This document shows positions 1 through 12,566 of a stretch of 64,000 bases of DNA, in pieces. The notes below the pieces were generated by a model. It was not told where the DNA came from. It did not search any database and worked only from the letters and a program-made list of their open reading frames with translations. Positions within the stretch are counted from its first letter, which is position 1. Every line of letters starts with the position of its first letter. The DNA is from Cardinalis cardinalis (Eukaryota; Chordata; Aves; Passeriformes; Cardinalidae), in assembly GCA_014549065.1 (NCBI GenBank), contig JACDOX010000018.1:1908311-1972310 (forward strand), read 5' to 3'. The translations under genes and the position numbers were made by a program.

Positions 1-1240
1 CTTCTTGCTTGTCCCTTACTTTCCCTGTTGTAAAATGGGATTCAGATCTTTTGTGCAACAGAGAGTTTTAGGAATGAAAAGTAAATTTCTAATAGCAAAT
101 ATAAGCAGAACTGCTCTGAGTAGAACCCCTTCTGGAATTTTTAGTGTCAGAGATAATTTTAAGTTCTTCATAACCAAGATATTTTAGAAAACCTCTTCCT
201 TGTTTTTGCATGTCACCACTTGCATGCCTTACATGTCTCTGCAGCAGCTGAACATGGTTGATGTGGAGGTCGTGGAAAAGATGTTCCTACTCTCACATCT
301 TAGTGATCAGTTTCTGAATTCAGTTACTGAAAAAAGGAAAATTTCTCTGTCCTTTAACCCATATATTAAAAGAAAAGCACAAATTGTTCCAAATAAAAAT
401 TAATGCAAATGCTGGGCTGCATAGAACCTTTATTCCACCCCCTGGCTCTAAGTCAGGAGAAGTGCACCTAGGCCAGTCTGACAGAGGAGAATCTTAACCT
501 TTATATCACCTATGAGTCCCTCAGGATTGTGGAGTAGCCACATAGGGATTCTATAGGTCCCTACTCCAGAAATAATCTTTTAATAAATCTTTTTGATGTA
601 TGTCCCTCCTGGAAATGTCTTCATTGTTGAGGAGAACAAGTCTTACTTTGGTAAATGATAACAGTCAGGTATTTCTGAAGGAGGAGCATCCCTGTAATAA
701 TGTCAGGGGGCAGTTTTGCTCATCTGGAAGGAAGATAGGATGTTGTNTTGTTCAGTGGATAAAGATTTCCCATTCTTGTTTATTTTATGTATTAAACCTG
801 TCTAAGAAGGAGCAATCTTAACAATAACTGTCAGCTGGTGAGGACAGGGCTGTGAGGTAAAAAAACTGAGATAAAGAAGCCAAGGAAGCTGTGGAGTTGA
901 TAGCCAGCCTCTTCTAGCCCTTCCTTTTAAAGTTAGATAGCTTTTCTGAAATCACATCTAAATCTCCTCTTCTGCAAATTAAGTTGCATGACTTAAGAGA
1001 CAGAGAACACAATTCATCATTGTCTGCTCTGCAACAAGTTTTTCTAGGTGGGTAGATCATTATCATGTGTCTCCCAGTTTTCCCTTTTCCAAACCAGAGG
1101 AGCTCTATTTGTCCTTTTTCATACCTTACTCCTTTATCCATCTGTCTCTTTTCTGGGCTACATCACATCTTTCCTACAGCAGAGGTCCTCAGGCCAGTGT
1201 GGGATTTCCTCAGTGCCCACCTGTGGGTCAGTTTTGGGTG
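1..1240 (+). other. AFF3 intron, left end, unannotated
   Basis: AT-rich noncoding sequence. Open frames are short and interrupted. I see no exon signature, named repeat or CpG cluster. An octamer ATGCAAAT occurs at about 403-410 but stands alone. Confidence 0.6.
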
Positions 1241-1345
1241 AATCACAGAATCANAGAATGGGGGAGGTTGGCAGGGACCACAGTGGGTCATCTGGTCTGG
1301 CCTCCCTGCTCAAGCAGGGTCACCCCAGGGCACATTGCACTTGAA
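1241..1345 (-). mobile_element. CR1 LINE 3'-end fragment
   Basis: Reading the minus strand, the sequence runs from a 'CAAGCAGGG' block through 'GGTCCCTGCCAACC' to a tail of ATTCT octamer repeats. This is the diagnostic 3' end of avian CR1 LINEs. It is 5'-truncated and noncoding, as most CR1 copies are. One N interrupts the octamer tail. Confidence 0.85.
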
Positions 1346-4300
1346 GTTTGTTATCTTAGCTTTAAATGATATCATCTTCAGCTTGATGCTTAGGTTTTCC
1401 CAACTATTAAATTCTTTTTAATTTAGTGGAACACATCAGGAACAGCAAAATGTTCTCTAGAAGCATGTCCAAAACTCATAAGTCTTTACTGAGTTACTAA
1501 GATACTGTCTTGGTTCACAGCAAAATAGATCCATGCATATTACAATTATTTCACAGTTTTTTTCAAGAAACAACCTCAAATAGAAACTTGAACAAATTCA
1601 CTGAGTTTATTTTCTTTTGCTTGTATTAAAAAACCACCCAAATGGATTATCATAAGTTTTTTGCTTTCCATAACCTAGAAGGAAGTAATTCTCTGCCATT
1701 CCCTTTGTCACTGAGAAACTCTGTCAGCATTGCTGCTTAGGAAATTTTAAGGAAGGCTAAATGTAGTAGCAGTTTCCTGCTTAACATGGCATGTTAGCAA
1801 CAAAATATTCTCTTGTTAATAACAGCTTCTGTTTATTTTTTGCACTGGGATATTCCAGTTACCACGTGTGAATTTTACCTTGGTTTGTTTGGTTTGAAAT
1901 AAAAATCAAGTTCACTGGTGATTGATGTAGTTTTGTGCTCTCTCTCACCCTCACCTCTGTCATTTTTTCCTCCCTGTGGGCCCATCCAGCAGGGTTAGGG
2001 AGGAACAGCAAGCAGGTCCCTCATCTTGCTGTTCAGTGCTGCTCTGTGTTTCTGCAAGCAAGCAGCACTGTGGAATTCCTCCACTGCTCACTTGTCTTAC
2101 CCTAGGAACCAGCTTTTGGTGGGGAAAAAGTTGTTCTAGTAGATCTAGCAGAGTCACTCTACCAATGTCTTTAAAATGTTAAATACTTTCCATGAGGTTC
2201 AAATGTTATCTCTTGACAAGAATTTGGGTATCTACTGTAGGGGTTTTGAATGTCATCACTTTTAAGACTAGAGAGCCTGAGAGCATGTGAGCAGCCAAAT
2301 CCAAGCTGCATGATCAGCCTTCTTCTAAGTGCTGGATTTTCAGCATGGTGAATGTGAGTTTGAGTGAACTGAAAGTGGTTAGGGATCAGGGCAGAGCTTG
2401 TCTTGTTTTCAGAGTCCTTTCTATTTCAGTCCTGTCCTATCCCCAGAGAACTGTGGGATCGTGGGTTGATAATTTGCCAATACAAAGGAGGAGGATGTGT
2501 TCCTCCTGTATGGATTTTTTTTTAACGTTGCAGATCTCTTGTCTTAGGCATCAGCATTTTGTTGGCTTTTCTNAAGTGGAAAAATCAGGAGAATTTCCTT
2601 CAGTCATGTTTCCTGGTTTTCTTTAACTCCTTTTGGTTATATTCTATTATCCTAGTGAAACAGAACAATAATTAAATTCTGGCCTTTTTTTTAATGCACC
2701 ACCTGTCAGAGAATTATTTCAGTTCTTCTCAGTTGTTCCCATGAAATCAGCTTCAGTGGGCTTACTGACAGGTCACACAAATTTGATATTCTTGAGCACT
2801 GTAGTGAGAGAAGGTCAAACTGAAGTCAAATGTTTTGACACATTTAAAGAATTTGTAGAAAAAATTACCCAAAGATTTCTAAGCTTCCTATCACAACAAA
2901 AAGGGATCTTTGCTATGGAAGATCCAAATAGAAATGTTATAGGCATCTCCCAAATACATGTTTTTAGAATAATACATACAATTTAGATCCTTCCTCATGT
3001 TTTTGCAACTATGCATAGAATTTAGATACCTCTTAACACTTTCAAAATGAAACACTGAATAATTTTACACCTTATGCTATACAGGTAAATAATATCCTTA
3101 TAATTTACTGCGACACAAATACACATTTATGAACTCAGACTTCAAGTAGAGTATGCAGTAAAAATAAAACATTTCTCTCTTGTATGCTTTTGTTGTTCTT
3201 GCTAAAGCTAAAATTTGCTGNGAAAAAGTAGTCAGGGCAAGGCAGCTGTTAGAGAGTGAGGGAGCAATGTATCCAGCTTCATCAGGCCACTGGCTTCCCT
3301 GCTTTGGCCTGGAACCAGGCTGATTCCCCCAACTGACAGCATCTGCCTCTGGCACCATCCCTGCATGGCCATCTCTGCCTTCTGCATCTATCACAACCAC
3401 TGAAGCTTCTGGGTTTTTTTTTTTTTTTTTTTTTCATTTTTTATGTAATTGCCTTCAAATTTTGAAATACCTAAATGCATTTTAACCTACTTGAAAGTGA
3501 GGAACTTGAACAGTCACACTGTTTCTGCAAGTTTCAATATAGGATTTTTTTTGCACTTAAATTTCAATTTAGCCTTTTGTATTTCTGACATATGTAAGTT
3601 TTGGTTTGGATTTGTGGCATGGCCATTCTTCTTAAGCAGAATGTTAAGGGAGGCACAAACTGAAATTGTGATTCAAATCTGGGGGGTTTTTTGCTGTTTA
3701 TTTTTTTTTTTTTTTGCTATAATGAGAGATAAAATACCTCAATTTTCATTGCATGTGACTCGAGGGGGGAGAGACTTGGATGCTTCTCTGTGCAGCTCTG
3801 AAGGTGAGCATGAGTTATGAGATACAGTCATCTTTGTAGTCAGAATTAATTGGGACAAGCATGTGTAAGAAGCTTACATGAATTACACCAGTCACAGGGC
3901 ATAAAAGTTTTAACTTTTTCATCATTTTAACATGTATGCATCTTTATTCATGTGTGGATGTAAATTATTCTTTTATTCATGGGTATGCTGGTTTTGACTA
4001 AGTTCTCTTCCTAATTTTGATTGCATAACCCTTGGGGCTAATGTGTCAAAATAGGATAGAACAAGCAGGATGTAATGAATAAGATACTAAAAAAGTCATA
4101 TGTTTTGTGTGGCAGGCAGTTTTCTTAGGCAGGTTCTGAGGATATGTGGTGATACTATTATTTGGTAAAGCATAAACCTCAAGTCCAATTTACATTGTCC
4201 ATTTTCACAAGAAAGTAGAGGGAAGGAATTTGCATTTTTCTTAGTTTAAATGTATGCAGTGTCTTTTAGAGAGGTTGGTTAGGTTTATGGCACAGTGCAA

Positions 4301-5894
4301 TGTTTGGCTACTACTAGTGTCTTGTGAAAGGAGAGTGAAATATCCTCTATATAAGCTTTTTTTGTTTTTCACTGTTTGTATCTTGAAGTTATATATAAGC
4401 CACAACTTTCTTAGGTTCTTGAACCCAGATTTATTACAGTGGTCCTTTTAGTTCTGTGAAAGCAAGCTGCCTACATAGGTTCTAGAGAGATAGATTTAGG
4501 TATAAACTTACATATATAGCCATCTTTATAAATAGATATAGGTGTCTCATTCCATTTTCTGTTGAAATGTTTTCAGTTGAGCAGAATGAAGATGGAATTT
4601 CATAATTCCCCATAATTAGATTTTATGCTTACAGACACTGATACAAGCAAATGACTGCTAAAAACAATCACAGTTTCTTCTTATAGTGAGCTACATTTGT
4701 GTGTTCATGTAAGCAAAAGTAGGGATTTTTGTGGATTTATTATTTGGGCATTTACAGAGGTTGATTTTTTTTTTAATGTCTATGATTAGCATAGGGTTTA
4801 ACTTCTTTGGTTGTTTTATCTGCATGTGCGGTTATTAAAATGATCCAAAAAAATCCTCCAAATTTATTTTTATCATGTAGATATGCTAGCACAGATCTGT
4901 TTAAAATTTAGTTCAATCTTACCTGTATGGAGTGATGGTTTCTCTGCAATGCATAAACCAAAAGAATAAAAAATAAAATAATAAGATCTCCATCTATCTA
5001 TAAGATCTAAAGGAAAGATAAATTAAAGCAAGGCATCTCAAAACATATTAATTCTATTTTTACAGAAAGCAGACTCAGTGCTTGTCCACTGAAGATCCTA
5101 AGAAGTGATTTTCTGTGAATACATAAAATCTGATGACTTACGCACTGACTTGCTAATAACTTTTTTTTTTTCCCACAATGGGGCTGTTGTGTGGTTTCCA
5201 TAATGCTGTAAATCATGATTAAACACATAAAAAAGATTGTCGCTCAAGATCCATTTTAAGCCAAGTGAAACATAATGCAGTATAAAATTTACATCATTTT
5301 CTTGATTAACCCTGATGAACCTTCAGTCATTATCCATTGTGGTAAAAGTAAATTGGAAATGTTGCTTTGTTAATAAAACATGTATAGACGTTTTCATGAG
5401 TCATAGATTTGATGGTTATTAACAGCTGACACATTCATAATGAAATACTGTGCTTTGGCTTTCTGTGAAAGTATAATACTGTGCAAGGCTGCAATCCTGT
5501 GTCCTGTAATTCAGATCTGTATTTTGGTATGCTTTGGACATCAGATAATTTTGAATGTTGATCTAAAACCAGAACATAAATACAGGAAAGAGTTTTCAGA
5601 ATCTGTACTTTGAGATGCTGAATTTGTGTATTTTTCACTCCTGTTTCATANGGATTCTTAGCAGCACCAGAATTGTTTAACTACTTAAAGCTACTTNTCT
5701 TTGTCATCCTGTGAAGTTTTGCTCCTTTTGCTTCTATGTCAAGAATATTTTTTAATAAACACTCTGTTACCTCTGTACTGATAAAGTGCTCTTAGATCTG
5801 GCTTAATGATTTAAGCTAGGTTTGAGGTAGGAAGGGGATAAAATCAGGCTCAGTAGAGACGAGCCTAGGGGTCACATGCCAGTGTTGGTGTGAA
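1346..5894 (+). other. AFF3 intron between CR1 copies
   Basis: AT-rich intronic sequence with homopolymer T runs (see 3414-3434; a second T15 run lies near 3701-3715). The GC-richer patch near 1960-2160 and the one near 3240-3400 have short open frames on both strands but no recognisable protein. No named element was seen. Confidence 0.6.
3414..3434. repeat. Poly-T run (21 T)
   Basis: An uninterrupted run of 21 thymines. It could be the reverse-strand trace of a poly-A tail, but no retrocopy is recognisable next to it, so it is called a simple repeat. Confidence 0.9.
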
Positions 5895-8004
5895 ATCAGT
5901 GGCCCAGCAGAAGCGCAGCTGCACCAGTGCAGCAGCATGGGGAGCAAACCCGAGGAGCTGGAAGCCATCGTGCATCAGGAAAACTGCAACAACATGGTCA
6001 CTGTCACAGAGGTGTGGGGGGATGACTTTCACCACTGGAGTGCTGCAATGGGTGGCTGCAAGCACCTCAGAAGGGACAGGCAAGGAAGGAGAGGTGGTGG
6101 GGTGGCTGTGTGCATTAGGGANTGTTTTGCCTGTAGGGAGCTCAGGAATAGAGATGATGAGGTTGAGCGCGTGAGAAAAGGGGGGAAGGCTAACAAGGCA
6201 GACATCCTGGCTGGGAGTCTCTTACAGACCACCCAGCCAGGATGAAGAGGCAGATGACAGGTTCTGTGAGTGACTGGCTGACATGACATGATCTCTGCCC
6301 CCTGTTCTTGTGGGAGGCTTTAACTTGCAGGATGTCTGCTGGAAACAGCACAGCAGAGAGGAGGCAGTTGAGGAGGTTCCTGGAGTGTGTGGAAGTCACC
6401 TTCCTGACCCAGCTGGTAAGCAAGCCTAGCAGGGGCAGTGCCCCTCTGTGCACTGCTAATGTGCTGTTCATGAGCAGAGAAGGGCTGGGGCAGGATGTGC
6501 TGATCAGAGGCCATCTTTGGCATAGTCATCACAGAATTAGATTGTTTCCATTTCTTGGTGAAGTAAGGAAGGTGNTCAACAAAACCTCCTCCCTGGACTT
6601 TCTTAGAACAGACTTCAGCCTGTTCAGGACACTGTTCAGAGAGTCCCTTGGGAAACAGCCCTTAAAAACAAAGGAAGGCTGGGCATACCTTAAGACAAAA
6701 ACCTTAAAGGCACAGAAGCAGATCATCCCAATGTGCTAAAAGACAAACTGGCAGGGAAGAAGAATGGCCTGGCTGAGTAAGGAACTTCTACTGGAGCTCA
6801 GGAAAAAAATGAGAATATGACCTTTGGAAGAAAGGGCAGGCAACTCAGAAAGAGTACAAGGATGTCTTTAGGTCATGTAGAGAGAAAATTAGAAAGGCAA
6901 AAGCTCAGCTAGAATTCAATCTGGCCACCACTGTGAAAGATAATAAAACATGTTTTTATAAACACATTAACAAAAAAAAAGAGGGCTGAGAAAAATCTCC
7001 GTCCTTTTCTGGATGTGGAGGGGAACATTGTAACAAGGACAAGGAAAAGGCTGAGGTACTGTTCCCCAGGGCTCAATCTTAGGGCCAGCCCAGTTTAATA
7101 TCTTAGTTGATGATCTGGACAAGAGAATTGAGTACACCTTCAGTCAGTTGCAAATGACACCAAGCTGGGAAGGAGTGTTGAGGGAGAGCAGGAAGTCTCT
7201 GCAGAGAGATCTGGACATGATGGATTAATAGGCTGAGGCCAATTGGATGAGGTTCAGTAAAGCAAAGTGCCAGGTCCTACCTACCCTTGTGTCACAGCAA
7301 CCCCAGGCAGTGCTGCAGGCTGGGGCAGGGTGCCTGGAACNCTGCCCAGTGGAAAAGGACCTGGGGGTGCTGGTGACAGCTGCTGAACATGAGCCAGCAG
7401 TGCCCAGGTGGCCAAGAAGGCCAGTGGCATCCTGGCCTGCATCAGCAGCAGTGTGGCCAGCAGGAGCAGGGCAGGGATTGTCCCCCTGTACTGGGCACTG
7501 GTGAGGCCATCCCTTGAATGCTGTGTCCAGTTCTGGGTCACTTACTGTAAGAAGAACATTGAGGTGCTGAAGCAGGTCCAGAGAAGGGCAATGGAGCAGA
7601 AGTCCTGTGAAGAAGTGAGCTGAGGTTGCTCAGCCTGCAGAAAAGGAGGGTCAGAAGTGACCTTGTNACACTCTACAAGCACCTGAAAAGAGGCTGTGTC
7701 CAGGTGGGGATTGGGCTCTTCTCCCAGAGAACTGGGAGCAGAACAAAAGGAACTTCCCTCAAGCTGTGTCAGGGGAGGTTCAGGTTGGATCCTCAGGAAG
7801 AATTTTTGCATTGAAAGCATGGTTAAGGGTGNTTGGAAAGGGGTGTCTACGGAGGTGCTGCAGTCAAATGTTCCAGAAATGATTGGATGTGACACTTAGG
7901 GCTGTGATTTGGTTGATATGGTGATATTTGGTCAAAGCTTGGACTTGATCTTGAAGGTCTTTTCCAACCTCAGTGATTCTGTGACTCTCTAATTCTATGA
8001 TTCT
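5895..8004 (+). mobile_element. CR1 LINE, 5'-truncated and internally deleted, with ORF2 remnants
   Basis: The left part translates in broken frames as the CR1 ORF2 endonuclease: ELEAIVHQENC, VWGDDFHHW, RRDRQGRRGGGVAV, then GGFNLQDVCW, where other CR1 elements have GDFN. The GAC-to-GGC change at 6316-6318 removes a conserved Asp of the APE-type nuclease. The linker region (KIRKAKAQLEFNLA) follows to about 7058. The sequence then jumps to PQGSILGP, a late RT motif, so most of the reverse transcriptase is missing. The RT C-terminus and the 3' UTR follow. The 3' end at 7950-8004 reads GGTCTTTTCCAACC then ATTCTATGATTCT. Many stops, frameshifts and several Ns are present. The copy is an inactive intronic fossil. 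5' truncation is the family norm; the internal deletion is less usual. Confidence 0.9.
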
Positions 8005-8967
8005 AATCTTTGCTTTTGCTACTTTAAGTCAGGCCATACCAAGGTGAATCGTATGGTAAAATTTTTCTACCAGCTGCAGAGCTTTCAATTTGTGTGTGCC
8101 ATGTGAAATGTACCTTGGAGTATTTAGCAGTCCTGCAAATAGCTGTGGGTAGATGGATCACTGTACAGAGCCCCCTGGAAGAAAGAGGCTACTTAAGTAG
8201 CTTAAAAAAATGGGAGCAAGGAGGGATTTTTTTACTCTAAAAGACCTAGAGGCAAAACATAATTTTTCACATTTTTCAGGGCACTTTATAATTTATTTAG
8301 ATTTTATAAAGTTTCAGGAAACTTTTAAACTTTTATTAGGGTAATTTTTATGAGTTTTAATTTTTTTTTATTACTGAAACTAACACTGAAAATCTTTATT
8401 GACTGAAATCCAGTTTTCAGCAAACATATCAAAAGGAAGTTCAACAAACATTTTAAATAAAGTATTAAACACTTACTGCAAAATGTCAAATAGATTTTTA
8501 AAAGGCCAGAATTTTTTCATTACATTTTAAAAGTTCAGAGCATCCCTAGAAATCAGGCAATGATAAGAGTAAATTCCATTTATGGCACCATTCAGTCTGA
8601 CCAAGACTTTATGTATAATTTACCTATGTGTGCACATTCTCTACAGAGATGAAAAAGTTTTTTGAAAAAGCTATAATTTTTGACTAATTATGACTGCAAG
8701 AAGCCTAAAGAAGAAATGCAAAGGAGAAGAAGAAAGGGCACAGGCTTGGCAGTTGGTAACTGGAACAGTTTCCCATGCATAAGGATACAGTGGGAAGCAG
8801 AAATCCTTGTGGAGGAAAACAGGCACAGGGGCGTTGGCAGGGNGCTGGCAGGGAAGCAATGTGAGAGGAGAGTGATCAGATAGAGGAATGGCCAAGTTAG
8901 GTGAGGCCTTGTGCAGCAGCAGCCCAGGGAATTCAGCACTGTTAGGTTAGGCAGAAAAAAATGTTCT
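8005..8967 (+). other. AFF3 intron between two CR1 copies
   Basis: Mostly AT-rich noncoding sequence, with a purine-rich stretch near 8700-8900. No exon or named repeat recognised. Confidence 0.6.
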
Positions 8968-9653
8968 TTCAGTTAGGAGCAGCCCTGAGAAGGACTTTGG
9001 GATGCTGACTGACAGGAAGCTCAGCGTGGCCTGGCAGNGGGCACTGGCAGTCCCCAGAGCCAGCTGTGCCCCGGGCTGCTCCAACACAGCGTGGCCAGCA
9101 GGAAAGGGGGGGACTCTGCTCCTTCCTCTGCTCCTCCCTGGTGAGACCCCCCAGGAGTGCCGCACCCAGCGCGGGTCCTCAGCACGGGTGGGATGTGGGC
9201 CGGCAGGATGGAGTCCAGAGGAGGCCATGGAGATGGTCAGAGGCTGGAGCACCTCTGCTGGGAAGACAGGCTGGGAGAGTTGGGNTTATTCAGCCTGGAG
9301 AAGGAAAGGCTCCTGGGCTCCCTCATGCCACCATCCAGAACCTAAAGGGAGCCAGCAACAGAGCTGGGGAGGATCTTCTGACCAGGGCATGTAGTGATAG
9401 AACAAGGAGGAGTGGCTTCAGACTGAAAGAGGGTGGGTTTAAGTTAGAAAGAAGGTATAAATTCTTCACTGTGAGGATGGCAAGACAGTGGAACAGAATT
9501 GTGGATGCCCCATCTCTGGAAGCATTCAAGGCCAGGCTGAACAGGGTTTTGAGCAACCTGCTGTAGTGGAAGGTGTCCCTGCCCAGGACACAGGCTGGGA
9601 ACTAGATGATCTTAAAGGTCCCTTTCTACCCACACCTTTCTGTCATTCTGTGG
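8968..9653 (+). mobile_element. CR1 LINE 3' fragment (RT C-terminus plus 3' UTR)
   Basis: It begins with the CR1 block around 'AGGAGCAGCCCTGAGAAGGACTT' (conserved region upstream of the RT end). It continues through 'GAGAGTTGGG(N)TTATTCAGCCTGG' and ends with 'GATGATCTTAAAGGTCCCTTTC' followed by a decayed ATTCTGTG octamer. Broken open frames within it are remnants of CR1 ORF2 and not host genes. Same orientation as AFF3. Confidence 0.85.
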
Positions 9654-12254
9654 CTGTCTGTCTGTTGTATTTTTAAAATACAACATAAAAGTAACATTTA
9701 AAAAATTAAACAAAAGGATATTACTGTGATCTGTCAGGTTTATGCTCTTCAGTCTTTTTTTTTTTTTTAATCTGTACCCGGGAGATATGGATGAGGATAC
9801 AAAAGGAATACTTTGTCACATCTACAGTTTCTGTTTCTTGTCAGCCAAGATTTTCACTCGGTTTCTAGCGATTTTAAATTTAATTTTGAATTGTGAAGAA
9901 AAAGAAGCTCTTTCCAGGTGTAAGATTATTAGCAGTGGTGAATTTTACACTTGTGAATATACTTTCAAAGACTATATTGTTAGAGCAGTGCAAAATCAAA
10001 GCTGTTGTAATGTTTTGTTTCTAGCTTGGCTCAGTGTTGTTTGAATATCTTCAACCATCTTAGGCACTTTTGCTAGCAGAATCAGGGTTATAAAAGAAAA
10101 TAAGGTATTGAAAACAGGATTACCTATTAATACAGAGTGGTGAATTCTTGAATATCTGTGTAATGTAAGTATGGACTGGTAAATTTTTATCATATGATGA
10201 AGTTATTTTTCCTGAAACTAAAAATAAATTAGAATTATGTCTCAATTTCTCTCATCGAGGAAAACTTCACAGAGGGAAGAAAATGTGCTTGTTTTGTCTG
10301 TAGTGAGACTGGAAGAGGTACTCTCATAAAAGCAGGTGTTGAACTGAATACGATTTTTTAATGTTCCTCCATTGTGATGCTCTGATTCAACAGCTTAGGT
10401 CCCAGTATTAACTGCAGCCCTAGGCCTTCTCAGCATTTTGGTGCATATTTAAAATTCAGTCAGGTTGCACAGAAAAGCACTTCTATTTTGTGAATGTCAG
10501 GTATGAGTGCCTGTAAGGTAATAGCTGCACNCACAATTAGCCTTTCCTTGGTTCCTTCCATTTGCCCAGTGTTAACCCTCAGAAGGCCTGACCCGAACGC
10601 TGCAATGCTGATTTTGCAGATATATNATATGTATATATTCATTTGTTTGGGGGATGCAATATATCTGCCCCTGAAAATACAGCTCCCTGTCTTGGACTTG
10701 GAATTTCCAGGCAGATAATTAAAGTAATCTCACACCTTCCAGCCTGCACCTGCCACCGTGAGAGGCTGCCCCAGCTCAGCTTCCCCTGATCATATTCATG
10801 TTTGGTCTGTAGTGTTTCATGGCTAATACAAATCATAAACAGGCTGTAAAAGCTGAAGCGTCAATGAAGCCTAGCTTTAAAATTGCTGCAAGCTAAAGTT
10901 TTAAAACTGATACTNCAAAGTGAAAAATGAAATTTAACCAGGCACTTTGGTGAAGGAAAAATAATTTATTGGATGTAAGATGAAAAGCTGTGAGAGTAAA
11001 CATCAATCTCATCTTAGACACATGTCATTGATTGATGTTTGCTCTGTGCTGCTGCCTGGAGGTAAACTCTTTGAAATAGCAAAATAGGTACTTTATCTGT
11101 CTGTGGATAGGAGCACAGTTTGTTAAGTTACTGCTTTTTTGAGACCCTGCTACATCTTTATGTTCAATCAAAGTGAAAACAGTAAATCAGAGTAATTGCT
11201 TTACCCCACGGCATTCCTGTTTGTAAATGGGAAAAAATACTGTAAAAATCCTCAAATTAACTTCTGCTGTTTAGGATAGATAAAAAGTCTAAGAAAAGCC
11301 AGTTGTAGCCTAGGAAGGTATTTTATTGATTATGACACTTGTTCATCAAAGGCAGCTCCTTTGTTATAATTTAACTGATAGNTCAAATATCATTAGGGAA
11401 AATATTTAATGCTCAAAAATGAAAGGTTGCCATATCTTGGAGCTCCCTACACCCTGTCAGCAATGAGTTTCCAACCACATACCATTTATGCTTATCTGGA
11501 AATGAAACTGGTACCTAGANATTGGCCAGCAAAAACCATGGACATGAACAGTGAAACAGAAAACACTACTATGTTAAGCATGGCAATTCAGCAAACAAGA
11601 CAACCTCAATTGCTGTAATTAAATCATTAGAGTTAAGACTGTTTTCTAAAAATGTTTGAGGCTTTTGCCTTTACAGGGTCTCAGTCTGACTTGTCATTTT
11701 GAGTTTTAAAACATGGCAGAAATACAGGAATGAGGGTACATTAAAATTCAGAATCCAGTTTCTATTTTGAATTGAGTTTCATAATCACTGTCCTGCATCA
11801 GGGCTGGGCTGCTTTTTTATGGTGTTGTGTAAGTTTTTCCTTTGACTTACTCTATTTAGCTACTTTGGCATAAATGTAGTAATTCAGGGGAGAATTAGAC
11901 TATTAAATATTTAAGAAAATGTCCTCACTTCAGCCTGAAATTTAGTATATTGATTTGTGTGCCAGATTAAAATTTGTGGGGAAATATTGAGAATAATCAG
12001 TAAACCATTTTAAAATTTATTTTCTTGAAATATTGCCTGTTTTCCACAGCTTTGAAGCAGTTCTAGCTTTGTCCATAATTCAAAAATGACCGTGTGCTAA
12101 AATTTAATTTCAAAGATATATAAGTCCTTGCAGAAAAGTTGTTCATGGGTCTAGCTTTATTCTTGAAATGCACATATCTTTTAGCCACTTACTGTATGGG
12201 CTATGTTTTTGAGGTGNGGTTTTTTTGTTTGTTTGAAACTTGATCAGTACTGTG
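9654..12254 (+). other. AFF3 intron, unannotated
   Basis: AT-rich intronic sequence. A T12 run lies near 9757. The block at about 10690-10900 has a more mixed composition (see findings). No coding exon or named element recognised. Confidence 0.55.
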
Positions 12255-12566
12255 CTGATGTGTAGGGGGATAGAATATAAATAAATAAAGGTAGTATAGA
12301 AAGTNATCTTACTCCCCTTAAGAGTTGCAGCTGAGTTAATTATTAAAGATTAGGAGCAGGCCTGACTTTAACAGGCCTCAGCTGTAGCCAATAAGAAGAA
12401 GAGTGCTATAAAAGAGTGGCTTGGTTGGCTGAGGGGAACTGGAGTCAGTTACCTACTGTGAAAAGAAGGAAGTGNCAATGCTTAGAGGANCTGCCTATGN
12501 GAAACACCAAGGAGGTACAAAGCTCTAGCAGTATGGAACCTTTGCAATATAATGACAATACTGATG
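12255..12566 (+). mobile_element. Solo LTR of an endogenous retrovirus (family A, copy 1) with 6-bp target duplication
   Basis: The LTR body is 12261-12560 (300 bp). It starts TGTAGGGGGATAG and ends ATGACAATA, and is flanked by identical CTGATG hexamers at 12255-12260 and 12561-12566. A CCAAT box (12388-12392) and TATAAAAG (12407-12414) sit in promoter-like spacing. The same family occurs inverted at 39206-39484, which confirms the ends. No retroviral gene remains, so this is a recombined solo LTR. A 6-bp target duplication is typical of class II (ERVK-like) elements; that class is inferred. It lies in sense orientation to AFF3. Four Ns occur inside the body. Confidence 0.85.
12388..12414 (+). 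promoter_or_regulatory. CCAAT and TATA boxes of the solo LTR
   Basis: CCAAT at 12388-12392 and TATAAAAG at 12407-12414 are both intact on the + strand. They are probably the former U3 promoter of the element. Whether it is still active is unknown; it points toward the AFF3 exon at 17279. Confidence 0.6.

Noticed and set aside
6308..6739. A 143-codon open frame on the + strand
   Set aside because: It is a decayed part of CR1 ORF2 (endonuclease to linker), not a host gene.
9002..9566. Overlapping open frames of 130-166 codons on the + strand
   Set aside because: They are CR1 3' fragment sequence read in two frames.
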